From NCBI GenBank assembly GCA_021828865.1, contig JAJZCW010000004.1, forward strand, positions 87,812 to 151,811: 64,000 nucleotides of DNA, in the 5' to 3' direction. The notes under the pieces are model-generated. The model saw nothing but the letters and a program-made list of their open reading frames with translations, did no database searches and was not told the origin of the DNA. Both the position numbers and the translations under genes were made by a program. The DNA is from Bacillota bacterium. GTDB lineage: Bacteria; Bacillota; Bacilli; Alicyclobacillales; SLC66. Every line of letters begins with the position of its first letter. Within the stretch, counting starts at the first letter, position 1. Positions 35,374 through 43,784 of the stretch are shown here, one piece after another.

Positions 35374-35937
35374 TTGACCCTTTTAGAGGAAATTCTTCTT
35401 TTTAATCAACAATTTGTGGAAAACAGGGAATATGAGCAGTATCAAACTTCGAAATTCCCCAATAAAAAACTGGTAGTACTATCCTGCATGGACACACGCT
35501 TGAGCGATCTGTTACCGCGCGCCATGAATTTAAAAAATGGAGATGCCAAGTTCATCAAAAATGCGGGGGCGGTCGTTTCTCATCCATTCGGGAGCACCAT
35601 GCGCAGTATCCTTGTCGCCGTTTATGAACTCGGAGCCGACGAAGTGTGCGTGATTGGCCATTATGGATGTGGCATGGGAAGCATCGATCCAGACAAAACT
35701 TTTGAAAAGATGACAGCGTACGGAATACCGAACGAAACCATTGCCACACTGGAACATTCCGGCATTGATCTGCACGGGTGGTTGAAACGCATCGAATCCA
35801 TACCAGAAAGTGTTCGCGAAAGTGTTCGCATGATTAAAAACCACCCACTGGTTCCCAACTCGTTAATCGTTCACGGACTGGTCATTGACCCCGATACCGG
35901 CAAACTCGATGTAGTGATTAACGGCTATCAAGTCTGA
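35374..35937 (+). CDS. beta-class carbonic anhydrase
   Basis: A ~187-aa cytosolic zinc enzyme interconverting CO2 and bicarbonate. The zinc-binding cysteine and the Asp-Arg dyad are in SCMDTRLSD, and the second zinc pair is in GHYGCGMG (His and Cys). FIKNAGAVVSHPFGSTMRS is the conserved substrate-side segment. The length is typical of the short bacterial beta-CA (YvdA/YtiB-like). The TTG start at 35374 fits AGAGGTGAAGGG upstream; GTG at 35365 is an alternative. It lies between two members of the unrecognised small-protein family, with no evident functional link. Confidence 0.93.
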   Translation: MTLLEEILLFNQQFVENREYEQYQTSKFPNKKLVVLSCMDTRLSDLLPRAMNLKNGDAKFIKNAGAVVSHPFGSTMRSILVAVYELGADEVCVIGHYGCGMGSIDPDKTFEKMTAYGIPNETIATLEHSGIDLHGWLKRIESIPESVRESVRMIKNHPLVPNSLIVHGLVIDPDTGKLDVVINGYQV

Positions 35938-36046
35938 TTTCTAACACTCACCTACATGCCCCCTCATCTCCACCAATATCCTGATCGTTTTGTCCATTTC
36001 AACAACGTATCAAGGAAATATGATGTGGGTAGTAGGGGGGATTCAC

Positions 36047-36682
36047 ATGTCTATTGAAGATGCGAGTATTCAAATTCAGACGGATCTGTCGATACTGCCT
36101 GCGGGATTTGCCCTGACAGGATTTATTGATGTGGAAAAAACAATTACCATCACCTGCGACAATATGACCACCACGTATTTCCTTGAAAAAAAACTCCCGT
36201 TTCAGATCATGTTCATACAACTTTGTCCTGCCCCACCACTTCCCACCTGCACCTGTGGATTTACCACGACGACACCTGTGATCAATACAGACCAAGTGAA
36301 ATTTAGCGATGGCACGGGTAGTGCAGAGGAAGCTACGCTAACACTTAGTGGCAATGTTTGTAACAATTCTTCCACCAATTCACTTTTCTTTGGTGCGGTT
36401 TCCGATCAAAACAATCTGCAACTCACCGCCAATACGGCGCAAATCACCAGCGTAACGTGCAATACGCAAGGCAATACTTGCGATGTAACCATTACAGGCA
36501 CTGGAACCATCACCTTAAATGAAGTCATCGAGCCCACCCCTGGTTTTACATTGACGATCCATTGCACGCCCGGAAACGTAACCTACGAGCTTGTCGGTAC
36601 CAATAATAACATCGGGATTTTCACCACCAACGGACAGGTGTCTCCCATTTCCACGAGCGAGCTCATTTGCTACTGCGCCTGA
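36047..36682 (+). CDS. member 3 of the FLEKKLPFQI family with Cys-rich beta extension
   Basis: A 211-aa protein. Residues ~20-60 hold the shared module (LTGFIDVEKTITITC, then TYFLEKKLPFQIMFIQL). The rest is a Thr/Asn-rich, beta-predicted region with paired cysteines (TCTCGF, GNVCNN, TCNTQGNTCDVTITG, IHCTPG, and the terminal CYCA). No signal peptide is visible. Cys-rich, Thr/Asn-rich beta proteins that lack a signal in a spore-former are compatible with mother-cell-assembled coat or exosporium proteins; this is inference. ATG at 36047 follows TAGGGGGGATTCAC. A longer frame to 35990 lacks a ribosome site. A hairpin follows the stop. Confidence 0.7.
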   Translation: MSIEDASIQIQTDLSILPAGFALTGFIDVEKTITITCDNMTTTYFLEKKLPFQIMFIQLCPAPPLPTCTCGFTTTTPVINTDQVKFSDGTGSAEEATLTLSGNVCNNSSTNSLFFGAVSDQNNLQLTANTAQITSVTCNTQGNTCDVTITGTGTITLNEVIEPTPGFTLTIHCTPGNVTYELVGTNNNIGIFTTNGQVSPISTSELICYCA

Positions 36683-36691
36683 ATGGTTCCC

Positions 36692-36732
36692 TGACGGGAA
36701 GCGTGATGAAATGATAGATACACTTCCCGTCA
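36692..36732 (+). terminator. hairpin after family member 3
   Basis: TGACGGGAAGCGTG and CACTTCCCGTCA pair over ~12 bp with a small bulge, 9 bp past the stop. There is no strong U-run, so termination is likely but not certain. Confidence 0.55.
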
Positions 36733-36866
36733 TCTAGTGATTTATGTAAATCCACCAGAATTTTTAATGATCTGGACCACCTGTTCCACCAACTCTAAGG
36801 TGTCATTTTTTACCATTTATTAATTCCCTTTATGAATGATTTTTAATATGCATAAAAAGAAAAAAC

Positions 36867-36905
36867 CCGCTGCCTTCACTCCCCTATCAGAAGCTGATAC
36901 AGCGG
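36867..36905 (-). terminator. nested hairpin terminator of the YraQ permease gene
   Basis: CCGCTG (36867-36872) pairs with CAGCGG (36900-36905), and inside it TATCAG-AAG-CTGATA forms a second stem. On the minus strand the structure is followed by GTTTTTT. It lies 12 bp past the permease stop. Confidence 0.75.
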
Positions 36906-36916
36906 ACTTTATTCTA

Positions 36917-38020
36917 TTAAAAAGTAATTGAAGCGACCAATGCGCCAACAAACGCGAGGAGCGCAACGGATGATGCCAAAAATACCAATATCCGCCAAGA
37001 GAATACTCGGCGTACCATCAACATAGACGGAAGGCTGATCACTGGCAAACTGAACATCAATGCTGCAGCAGGTCCATAACCAAGCCCAAATGACAAAAGC
37101 GTCTGAACAATGGGTATTTCTCCTGCAGTGGGAATCACAAACAATGTCCCGGATATGGCAAATAGGATCATCACCGGTATGCTGTCTGCCCACGTTGCTG
37201 GTATGGCAGGAAACAACCAAGCCCGAATTGCCCCTAGTATGAGCACACTGATGATGTAAGCGGGGAGAATGCCAATCAGCATTTTGCCAATCGCTTTAAG
37301 CCAGCGTATCATCAAATTGCCTTTATCTTCTGCTGCCATTTTATTCATGGCTCCACTCATCTTTTCGATGTTTTCCGTGGAGGCCTGCGAGAAGCGGTTG
37401 GCTAGATGGCTAATGCCAAATACCAAAATAATGCCTAAAACAATGCGAAGCAGCGTGAATTTCCATGAAAGAACAAAAGTCATAAACACTAAAACCGCAG
37501 GATTCAGCGCAGTGTTACCTAGCCAAAAAGCCGTAGCTGCACCGACAGATACAGAATTCTTTCGAAGCCCCACTACCAGTGGAGCGGTACAACAAGTTCA
37601 CATCATGCCAGGCAAAGAAGAAACGCCTGCGATCCAAGTGCTCGTATAGCGATTGGATCCAAGAAGTCTCACCATCCAATCGCGGGGAATCAGCACCTGA
37701 ACGAGTGACCCTAGTAATACCGACACGATGAGTGCTTTATAAATGGCGTTAAAATACGAAAGACTATAATCCCAGGCTGCGTGCCAGGACGGAGGTTCCG
37801 AAACGGCACTCTTCCCAGAAATGATAGAACTACCAATCGAGTGCTTTGCAGCAGCCACAAAAGCCTTTTGATAGTAAGGATTCCACTTTGCCCAGTAGAG
37901 TCCAATCGCTGCAATCGCTAAAAATAGAATAACACCCAGCCACTTTTTAGCTGATGAATGATCTTGTGCCGGGGACGTAGGCACTGAGACAGGACTAGCC
38001 ACGCCATTCCTCCTTTTCAT
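36917..38020 (-). CDS. YraQ/ArsP-like permease with an in-frame UGA at a conserved Cys position
   Basis: The frame encodes 367 residues if the TGA at 37600-37598 is read through. Before it, residues 1-140 hold two or three membrane helices and end LGSNRYTSTWIAGVSSLPGMM. Directly after it, in the same frame, comes TCCTAPLVVGLRKNSVSVGA, then AFWLGNTALNPAVLVF and more helices. YraQ-type permeases (PF03773) conserve a cysteine cluster after SLPGM, so the UGA stands where a Cys is expected. No frameshift or other stop is present. A hairpin 12 nt after the UGA makes selenocysteine decoding conceivable; a recent nonsense mutation is the alternative. YraQ/ArsP-type proteins are linked to export of metalloid or small anionic compounds. 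Neighbours give no help. Confidence 0.7.
37567..37600 (-). promoter_or_regulatory. candidate bacterial SECIS element after the in-frame UGA
   Basis: Reading the mRNA: UGA, 12 nt, then GCUCCACU, loop GGU, then AGUGGGGC. The 8-bp stem has one G-U pair. The apical loop starts with G and lies 20 nt from the UGA, inside the range I recall for bacterial SECIS models. The hairpin lies within conserved coding sequence, so chance formation is possible. Confidence 0.45.
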
Positions 38021-38079
38021 GTACTACGATGATTTATTTTCATGGTGATTATAAAAAAGAAACTACCAAATAACAAGCC

Positions 38080-39807
38080 TTAAAGTACAAATTGCGAGAG
38101 TGATTGCTGCAGATCAAGCGCCAATTTATTCAAGGATGCTGAAGAGGCAGTAATTTCCTCCATCGACGCGAGCTGCTCTTGTGAAGAGGCAGCCACGTTT
38201 TGTGCTTCTCCGCTCGCTTTCTCAGAAATAATCGCAATATCCTCCATCGTGCGAGTAATATCCTTCATGGTAGTGGCAATTTCTTCAGATCCCGCCGTTA
38301 ATTCCTGAACTTGTAGGGATACCGATTGTGTGGCTTTCAGTATATTTGCAAATGCTTGTCCTGCCCTAACGATCACTTCTAGTCCCTGAGTGGTTTCGCG
38401 GTTTACCTTTGTCATTGAGGATACTGACATGGTGGTATTGGTTTGAATGTCTTCTATCAGTTTGGTAATCTCTTTAGCGGAGGATGCTGACTGTTCTGCC
38501 AGTTTCCTCACCTCTTCCGCAACAACAGCAAACCCTTTCCCCTGTTCACCAGCTCTCGCCGCCTCAATGGCCGCATTTAACGCAAGCAGATTGGTCTGTT
38601 CTGCAATTCCAGTAATCGTTGATATGATCTGCCCAACCTGCTCGGAATAGTCATGTAGAATTTTGATTAGACTGGATGTTTGTTCTACTGACTGATTGAT
38701 TGATTCCATTTGCGATACCGCTTCCGTCACGGAAAGATTTCCACTTTCGGCCAATTTCGCTGTTTCACTGGATGCATGGTAAACATTATTTGATGTGGAT
38801 GCCACCATCTGTATACGCTTCGCAACAGCCTCGATGGTATTAGCGCCATTTCTTGTGCTTGCCATTTGCCGATCTGCGCCACTTGCCACTTCTTGAATGG
38901 AAGAAGCGATCAGGCTAGTTGCTTTAGCAGTTTCATCCGCGCTAGCCGTTAATTGCTCTGAAGCAGCCGCTACATGCTCTCCTGTATCAGCAACGCTAGA
39001 GATCAAATGTTTCAGTTGATTGCTCATTTCGTTAGTGGATTCCGCCAAAGTAGCGATTTCATCCGATCCTATTACTGGTACACTTTCCCCTGTCAGATTT
39101 CCTCCTGCAACAAGTTTGAGCTTCTTCGAAATCACAGGAATTGGCGCTACGACACGACGAAAATAATACAACAGAACAAGGTTGATAATCACCAGCACTG
39201 CTTCACCGATCATACTGACAATTTGCATGGTATTTGCACTCTGCACCGTTGTTGAAGCAGAGGTGGACATCAGTTGATGAGTAGATTTCTCAAGCGCAAT
39301 CAAATCATTGGTAAAGACATTCGAAGCACTCGAATTGTTAACGAGAATATCTGCCGCTGCCTGATTGGTTTTCCCCTGCTTAACGAAATGTAATGCCTTG
39401 TTGAAATAATTCTCGTAGGGTACGGAATCTACTTTGGCCTTTTGCACTTCTTGCAAAATGGCTGGTGTAGGTGCCATTGAGATCAATTTGATTAAGTCTT
39501 GGTTCATGGTTTGCTGTCCCTCTGTAACTACCTGCAAAGTCCCGTTTGCCAAATGTTGATAGCCCGGAATTGCAGCATCCGCAATCCATACATTGGCTTG
39601 TCCATCCATCGTATAAAAGCCATTTTCCAATAAATCATTGACAGTGTTGGAAAAAGTAATCACTTTCGTCTGTAAATTAGTCGCATTTGTCGTGATTCGA
39701 TTGTTAAACAGCAAAACAACGACTAAGTTGCCGATGATTACTGCGAAAATAATTAATATCACGCCCGTGATGCGGGTGACAAAACTGCTTTTCCATTTAG
39801 AAAACAT
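38080..39807 (-). CDS. methyl-accepting chemotaxis protein, two-helix membrane type
   Basis: A 575-aa chemoreceptor. Helix 1 (residues ~12-34), a ~160-residue extracellular helical sensor domain, helix 2 (~192-214), HAMP, and a cytoplasmic signalling domain ending [10 protein letters not shown]. The tip contains [21 protein letters not shown] and [18 protein letters not shown]. Its sensor domain resembles that of the receptor upstream of narK in length and in phrases such as [14 protein letters not shown] versus [14 protein letters not shown], suggesting paralogy. ATG follows AAGGAGAGAAACAAAGC. An insertion sequence ends 61 bp upstream of the start, so its native promoter may be displaced or partly lost. 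Confidence 0.93.
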   Translation of the reverse strand: MFSKWKSSFVTRITGVILIIFAVIIGNLVVVLLFNNRITTNATNLQTKVITFSNTVNDLLENGFYTMDGQANVWIADAAIPGYQHLANGTLQVVTEGQQTMNQDLIKLISMAPTPAILQEVQKAKVDSVPYENYFNKALHFVKQGKTNQAAADILVNNSSASNVFTNDLIALEKSTHQLMSTSASTTVQSANTMQIVSMIGEAVLVIINLVLLYYFRRVVAPIPVISKKLKLVAGGNLTGESVPVIGSDEIATLAESTNEMSNQLKHLISSVADTGEHVAAASEQLTASADETAKATSLIASSIQEVASGADRQMASTRNGANTIEAVAKRIQMVASTSNNVYHASSETAKLAESGNLSVTEAVSQMESINQSVEQTSSLIKILHDYSEQVGQIISTITGIAEQTNLLALNAAIEAARAGEQGKGFAVVAEEVRKLAEQSASSAKEITKLIEDIQTNTTMSVSSMTKVNRETTQGLEVIVRAGQAFANILKATQSVSLQVQELTAGSEEIATTMKDITRTMEDIAIISEKASGEAQNVAASSQEQLASMEEITASSASLNKLALDLQQSLSQFVL

Positions 39808-39868
39808 GCTTTGTTTCTCTCCTTCATGTGACGCGTTCTATCTTCTTCTCATTCAAAATGTCGAAAAT

Positions 39869-39888
39869 ATAATTGAGCGTTTTGCAGA
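39869..39888 (+). repeat. left terminal inverted repeat of the IS
   Basis: Reads ATAATTGAGCGTTTTGCAGA, the exact reverse complement of bases 41322-41341. Confidence 0.9.
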
Positions 39889-40005
39889 ATCGATCGACCG
39901 CGTGATGCGAAAAACGATCACTGTTCAGTCGATAGATGGAGTTTACAATATTTACAACACATTGGTCACGATCCACAGCACCGTTGGTTCTAGATCATCA
40001 ATGTC

Positions 40006-41208
40006 TTACGCTGTTCTCTTCACTTGGGTTACCTTGCTCATCGCGAGTGCAGATGCCAGTAACACAATCGCGTTCAGGTACACGGCGGCGGTGACCTTCT
40101 CTATTCCACGTACGTGTAAATCGTTCACCATCAGATATTCCTTAAGTCGAGCGTTACATCGCTCAACGGCAGTTCGCTCGTTGTAGAGTTCCTTCCAACC
40201 CCGCGTGTCTCGGTGTGGGTTCGCATAACGGCGAACATCCTCTGCGATCGCCTTCTTCACCACCATCCCGTAGTTCGAATCCGAGCAGGCGGCGGTGCCA
40301 AGCGGACAGTCCGTTTTCCCCACCACATGCGGACAGCGAAACTTTAGGCGATCTTTCTCGGCGCCCCAATACACCATCTCGTAACCCATCGTGCATCGAG
40401 GCGTGCCGTTCGACGCGATGCCTGCAGGTGGTTCCTTTTCACCACGCTTGTTCAGGGCAATGATCGCTTGTGCCCCATAACTACGGGCGGCTTCGTAATT
40501 CTTCACCTGATCATATCCAGCGTCCATCATCACGAACTTGACCTTCCAATCGAGATCTCCCATGACCTCTTTCATCAAGGGAATCGCCATGTCTCCGTCA
40601 TAGACGTTCGCGGGCGTGACCGCAAGCGCGATGGGCAATTCACTGTGCGTGTCCACGGCCAAGTGAATCTTGTAGCCAAACCAGGCAATTTTGTTGCCGA
40701 ACGTATCATATTTCGCGCCCCAAGTTGCATCGCCTGTGACTTGACTACGGGATTTCGGTTGTTTCTTCTCGTAGGCACGAATGGCCGTGCTGTCGATCGC
40801 CAAATGAAATGCGTCGATGATCCCTGCCTCTTTGCATTGACTGACCAGGTCAATGAACAGATTCTTGGCAAGTCCTTGCTTTACGATCTGTTTAAACACC
40901 CGACTGAGTGTGGCAATCGATGGTGCAGGTTCTTCCAAGCGAAATCCGCATTGATAACGAAACCGCAGATCCCGATCCAACCGCTGATGCAACTGCGTGA
41001 ACGTGGAGATGCCCTCCTGTGGCGCGACCAAAAACGCCCGCAGGATCGCTTCTCTGGGAATCGGTTTGGCTCCTTGAGGTGATGAACTTCTTAGTTTCAT
41101 GGCATAGGGCTGAAGATCCAGCGCCGAAAAAAATAGGTTCAACCGATCTTTGGATTCAATTTCTAGCCATTGCTCGAAGGAAAACAGCGTTTGTTGTAGA
41201 AGATACAA
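40006..41208 (-). CDS. IS transposase, DDE type
   Basis: A 400-aa transposase that cuts and joins the element's ends. An N-terminal DUF772-like region (AILRAFLVAPQEGISTFTQ) is followed by the catalytic core. The first Asp is in LAIDSTAIRAY, the second in KFVMMDAGYDQ and the Glu in the signature YNERTAVERCNARLKEY, matching the IS4/IS5-type Y-x2-R-x3-E-x6-K pattern. The cysteines in FRCPHVVGKTDCPLGTAAC resemble a zinc-binding insert of IS1182-like enzymes. No stop or frameshift is present, so it may be active. TTG start behind GAAGGGGGAAG. Family naming needs a database search. Confidence 0.9.
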   Translation of the reverse strand: MYLLQQTLFSFEQWLEIESKDRLNLFFSALDLQPYAMKLRSSSPQGAKPIPREAILRAFLVAPQEGISTFTQLHQRLDRDLRFRYQCGFRLEEPAPSIATLSRVFKQIVKQGLAKNLFIDLVSQCKEAGIIDAFHLAIDSTAIRAYEKKQPKSRSQVTGDATWGAKYDTFGNKIAWFGYKIHLAVDTHSELPIALAVTPANVYDGDMAIPLMKEVMGDLDWKVKFVMMDAGYDQVKNYEAARSYGAQAIIALNKRGEKEPPAGIASNGTPRCTMGYEMVYWGAEKDRLKFRCPHVVGKTDCPLGTAACSDSNYGMVVKKAIAEDVRRYANPHRDTRGWKELYNERTAVERCNARLKEYLMVNDLHVRGIEKVTAAVYLNAIVLLASALAMSKVTQVKRTA

Positions 41209-41210
41209 GT

Positions 41211-41278
41211 GGACTTCCCCCTTCTCAAAGGATTTTGGTTTGGTCGCTTAAATCTTCGAGAAGTTTGGGGTGAAGTCC
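41211..41278. promoter_or_regulatory. inverted repeat covering the transposase ribosome site
   Basis: GGACTTCCCCCTTCTC (41211-41226) pairs with GAGAAG-TTT-GGGG-T-GAAGTCC (41258-41278) as a ~17-bp imperfect stem. In transcripts entering from outside the element the transposase ribosome site (GGGGG at 41221-41217) is inside the stem. A transcript starting within the loop would leave it free. Confidence 0.65.
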
Positions 41279-41321
41279 TTTTCTATAACCTAAAGTCCCT
41301 TGCCCAGTCTGGGCTCAGCAA

Positions 41322-41341
41322 TCTGCAAAACGCTCAATTAT
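41322..41341 (-). repeat. right terminal inverted repeat of the IS
   Basis: Reads TCTGCAAAACGCTCAATTAT on the plus strand, exact inverse of the left end at 39869-39888. Confidence 0.9.
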
Positions 41342-41483
41342 TTTTATTGATATCTAAAATCAAACATCAGATTGGATCATATCAAACTGATGGAAAAAAA
41401 GAAATCCTGAAAATTAACTTGAGATATTAAAAAAGACACTTCGCAAGCATGATGCTCACGAAATGCCAGAAGAAAACTTACAA

Positions 41484-42257
41484 TTAGCCGAATTGCCATA
41501 CACTCTGACTGAGACTTCCATACTGATAACTTCGGTGCAACAAGGTCGCTTTTTTTATTTCATCAGCCGCTCCCATCGCGTAAAATAACGGGATAAAGTG
41601 CTCATTACCCAATAATGGCACAGCCAATTCCACATGGGGGGCAATATTCATATACTGATAAAGAGAATTTAGGTCCCAAGTAAACAATCGCCCTTCTAGC
41701 CACTGATCAAATTCTTGCGCCCATGGCTCCACTTGATGACTGCCCCATTGTAAGGCACCTAAATTATGCACAGTACCGCCACTAGCAATGATCAGCACCT
41801 CTTTTTCCCTGAGTGAACGCAATGATCTACCGATCTGGTATTGTTCCTTAGGTGTAAGACGAGGATTGACCGACATCGAAATCACAGGGACATCCGCATT
41901 TGGGTATAGCAAACGCAGTACCACCCAAGCACCGTGGTCCAATCCACGCTTGGAGTCCACCTCATAAGAAATCCCTTCAGCAGTTAAGAGTAATTCCACT
42001 TCTTTGGCGAGAACAGCGTCACCTGATGCAGGATACTGAATCTGATACAATTCCTCCGGGAATCCTCCAAAATCATGAATCGTCTCATAATGTTCCACAT
42101 TGCTGACTTTTTGGGTTCCAGATATCCAATGCGCAGAAAAAAGGATCACTGCCCGAGGATGATAAAGTTTTCCTAAATCAGTCAAAAAACGAGTATACCC
42201 ATTATCCTCTATCGCAAGTAGAGGAGCTCCATGCGCAATAAACACAGAGGGAATCAA
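41484..42257 (-). CDS. LigB/DODA-type extradiol dioxygenase (YgiD-like)
   Basis: A 257-aa metal-dependent enzyme of the class III extradiol dioxygenase family (4,5-DOPA dioxygenase/YgiD type). Likely metal ligands are in VFIAHGAPLLAI, FSAHWISG, TIHDFGGFPEE and the later GTVHNLGAL histidine. GLDHGAWVVLRLLYP is a further family block. The natural substrate of bacterial YgiD-like proteins is poorly known. TTG start behind TTAGGGGG. It begins 17 bp after an iron-dependent alcohol dehydrogenase on the same strand; the pairing hints at breakdown of an aromatic or aldehyde compound, which is inference. Confidence 0.9.
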   Translation of the reverse strand: MIPSVFIAHGAPLLAIEDNGYTRFLTDLGKLYHPRAVILFSAHWISGTQKVSNVEHYETIHDFGGFPEELYQIQYPASGDAVLAKEVELLLTAEGISYEVDSKRGLDHGAWVVLRLLYPNADVPVISMSVNPRLTPKEQYQIGRSLRSLREKEVLIIASGGTVHNLGALQWGSHQVEPWAQEFDQWLEGRLFTWDLNSLYQYMNIAPHVELAVPLLGNEHFIPLFYAMGAADEIKKATLLHRSYQYGSLSQSVWQFG

Positions 42258-42274
42258 TACTTTTACCCCCTAAC

Positions 42275-43477
42275 TTATTCGTACACAGCCTCATAGATGG
42301 CTAGTACTTCATCCACTGAAAGCGGATGGGTAGAAGCGAGTGTCCCCTGCCCAAGCCCCCCGACACGCACAGTTTCCTGTGCCATCGGCAATAAATCTTC
42401 TTTTTTGATTCCTATATTTTTCAACGTATCATAGGTGCCAATTTCCTGAAACCAGCGAATCAGCGCCTCGATGGTTGCTTTTGCAGCTTCCGTGTCGTCG
42501 GCTTGCGTGACGTGAAATACATTTCTGCCAAGTCGAGCGAGGCGATGAGGCCGATCCTTTAAAACTACCAAGCGAAAATAGGCTGGTACCAAAATAGCGA
42601 GACCCCTGCCGTGAGAAATATCATAATACGCGGAAAGCGTATGCTCCATGGCGTGTACAGGATAGCTACCGCCACGGCCTGCATTGGTAAGACCAACAAG
42701 CGCAAGTGTACTGGTCCAAAGCAAGTGGGCTCTGGATTCATAATTGGTTGGGTGATCAATAGCAGTTTTTGCAAATTGAACCGCATTTCGCATCAACGCT
42801 TCCGTAATTTCATCTTGAACATTGGCGTGTTCATCACCGGTGACGTATCCTTCATAGAGGTGCGTAAACATATCCACTGCACCATCCGCTGTATAGTGGC
42901 TAGGCACTGTATAAGTCAATTCTGGATCCAAAATGGCGACTTTCGGGAACAATGCTGGCCCATTTATTCCTGCCTTCTCTTTGGTTTCCCAGTTCGTGAT
43001 GACTGCGCCGCCGTTGGCTTCTGAACCTGTCGCAGCAAGAGTGGGAATAGTGATAATAGGAAGCGCGTCCATAATGGGCAAACGTTCCTTCCATAAGCCG
43101 GTTTTATTGCCCCGAATATACTCATGGATCGGATGACCCGAGAGCGCTACTGTCGCAATTGCCTTAGCGGCATCCATGGAAGAACCGCCGCCAAGGCCGA
43201 TCACTACGTCACAATTTTCTTCTCTGGCAACTCGAGCGGCTTCGTCCACTGTTTCCGCGCGAGGATTCGGTTCCACCCGATCAAATGTGATGTAGTCCAC
43301 ACCTGCGTTTACCAAGGACTGAATGGTTCGATCCAATACTCCTGTCCGTTTCGTGGAAGATTTCCCCGTCACAATCAGAGCTTTTGATCCAAATTCTTTC
43401 ACGATTTCTCCTGCGCGTGCCAACTCACCTTTACCAAACACAATGCGAGTGGGAGTATGCAGCGTAAAATTCAGCAT
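42275..43477 (-). CDS. iron-containing alcohol dehydrogenase
   Basis: A 400-aa group III alcohol dehydrogenase, close in form to NADPH-dependent butanol dehydrogenase (YugJ/BdhA type). The nucleotide site is VIGLGGGSSMDAAKAIA. Metal-binding residues lie in GAVDMFTHLYEGY and HAMEHTLSAYYDISHGRGLA, where His residues and an upstream Asp hold iron. ATG start; AAGGTGATTTCGC upstream. It is the first gene of a two-gene operon with the dioxygenase. It would interconvert alcohols and aldehydes; the physiological substrate is unknown. Confidence 0.94.
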   Translation of the reverse strand: MLNFTLHTPTRIVFGKGELARAGEIVKEFGSKALIVTGKSSTKRTGVLDRTIQSLVNAGVDYITFDRVEPNPRAETVDEAARVAREENCDVVIGLGGGSSMDAAKAIATVALSGHPIHEYIRGNKTGLWKERLPIMDALPIITIPTLAATGSEANGGAVITNWETKEKAGINGPALFPKVAILDPELTYTVPSHYTADGAVDMFTHLYEGYVTGDEHANVQDEITEALMRNAVQFAKTAIDHPTNYESRAHLLWTSTLALVGLTNAGRGGSYPVHAMEHTLSAYYDISHGRGLAILVPAYFRLVVLKDRPHRLARLGRNVFHVTQADDTEAAKATIEALIRWFQEIGTYDTLKNIGIKKEDLLPMAQETVRVGGLGQGTLASTHPLSVDEVLAIYEAVYE

Positions 43478-43784
43478 GCGAAATCACCTTCTCGTTATCT
43501 ATTTATCCGGATATTACTATACATAAATAAGTTAAGGGTGTAAAGTAAGCTTATTGTTGAAGAAACATACGATGTCGAATAATCCCAATTTTTTATAATC
43601 ACATCAAAAAAGCGATGATATGATCAATATTCAGGATATGCATATGAATTAGATAATTATATTCTAAGAGTGTCCTGATTACATAAAATTGTGAAATTGA
43701 TAGCAAAAATACTAATTATCAAGCTATAATTAAGTAGTTGGAGTACTCGGAATAAGTAACCATTAACTTTTTGGAGGAACTCAT
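43478..43784. other. AT-rich divergent intergenic region
   Basis: About 305 bp between divergent genes. It contains TATAAT (43732-43737) ~50 bp before the chemoreceptor start, a likely -10, but no convincing -35. No small gene or structured element was seen. Confidence 0.45.

Larger units (their letters stand above)
39869..41341. mobile_element. complete insertion sequence (IS4/IS5-type DDE transposase)
   Basis: A 1473-bp element bounded by 20-bp perfect inverted repeats, with one intact transposase gene. The outermost bases of each end read ATAATT inward, so the central AATT may be a 4-bp palindromic target duplication and the true terminal repeat may start at GAGCGTTTTGCAGA. It has inserted between a chemoreceptor gene and the dioxygenase/dehydrogenase pair. 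No partner gene fragment was recognised on either side, so it seems to have landed in an intergenic region. An internal hairpin upstream of the transposase can mask its ribosome site. Confidence 0.88.

Noticed and set aside
37060..37242. Short plus-strand frames across the YraQ permease
   Set aside because: They run antisense to a convincing membrane protein, lack ribosome sites and have no recognisable content.
36917..37573. Separate 218-aa permease starting at GTG 37573
   Set aside because: The GTG lies inside the family's conserved cysteine segment, has no ribosome site, and the upstream part continues in the same frame through one TGA. Treated as one gene.
39869..41341. Composite transposon or genomic island around the IS
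   Set aside because: Only one IS copy is present and flanking genes look like ordinary chromosomal genes; no second end was found.
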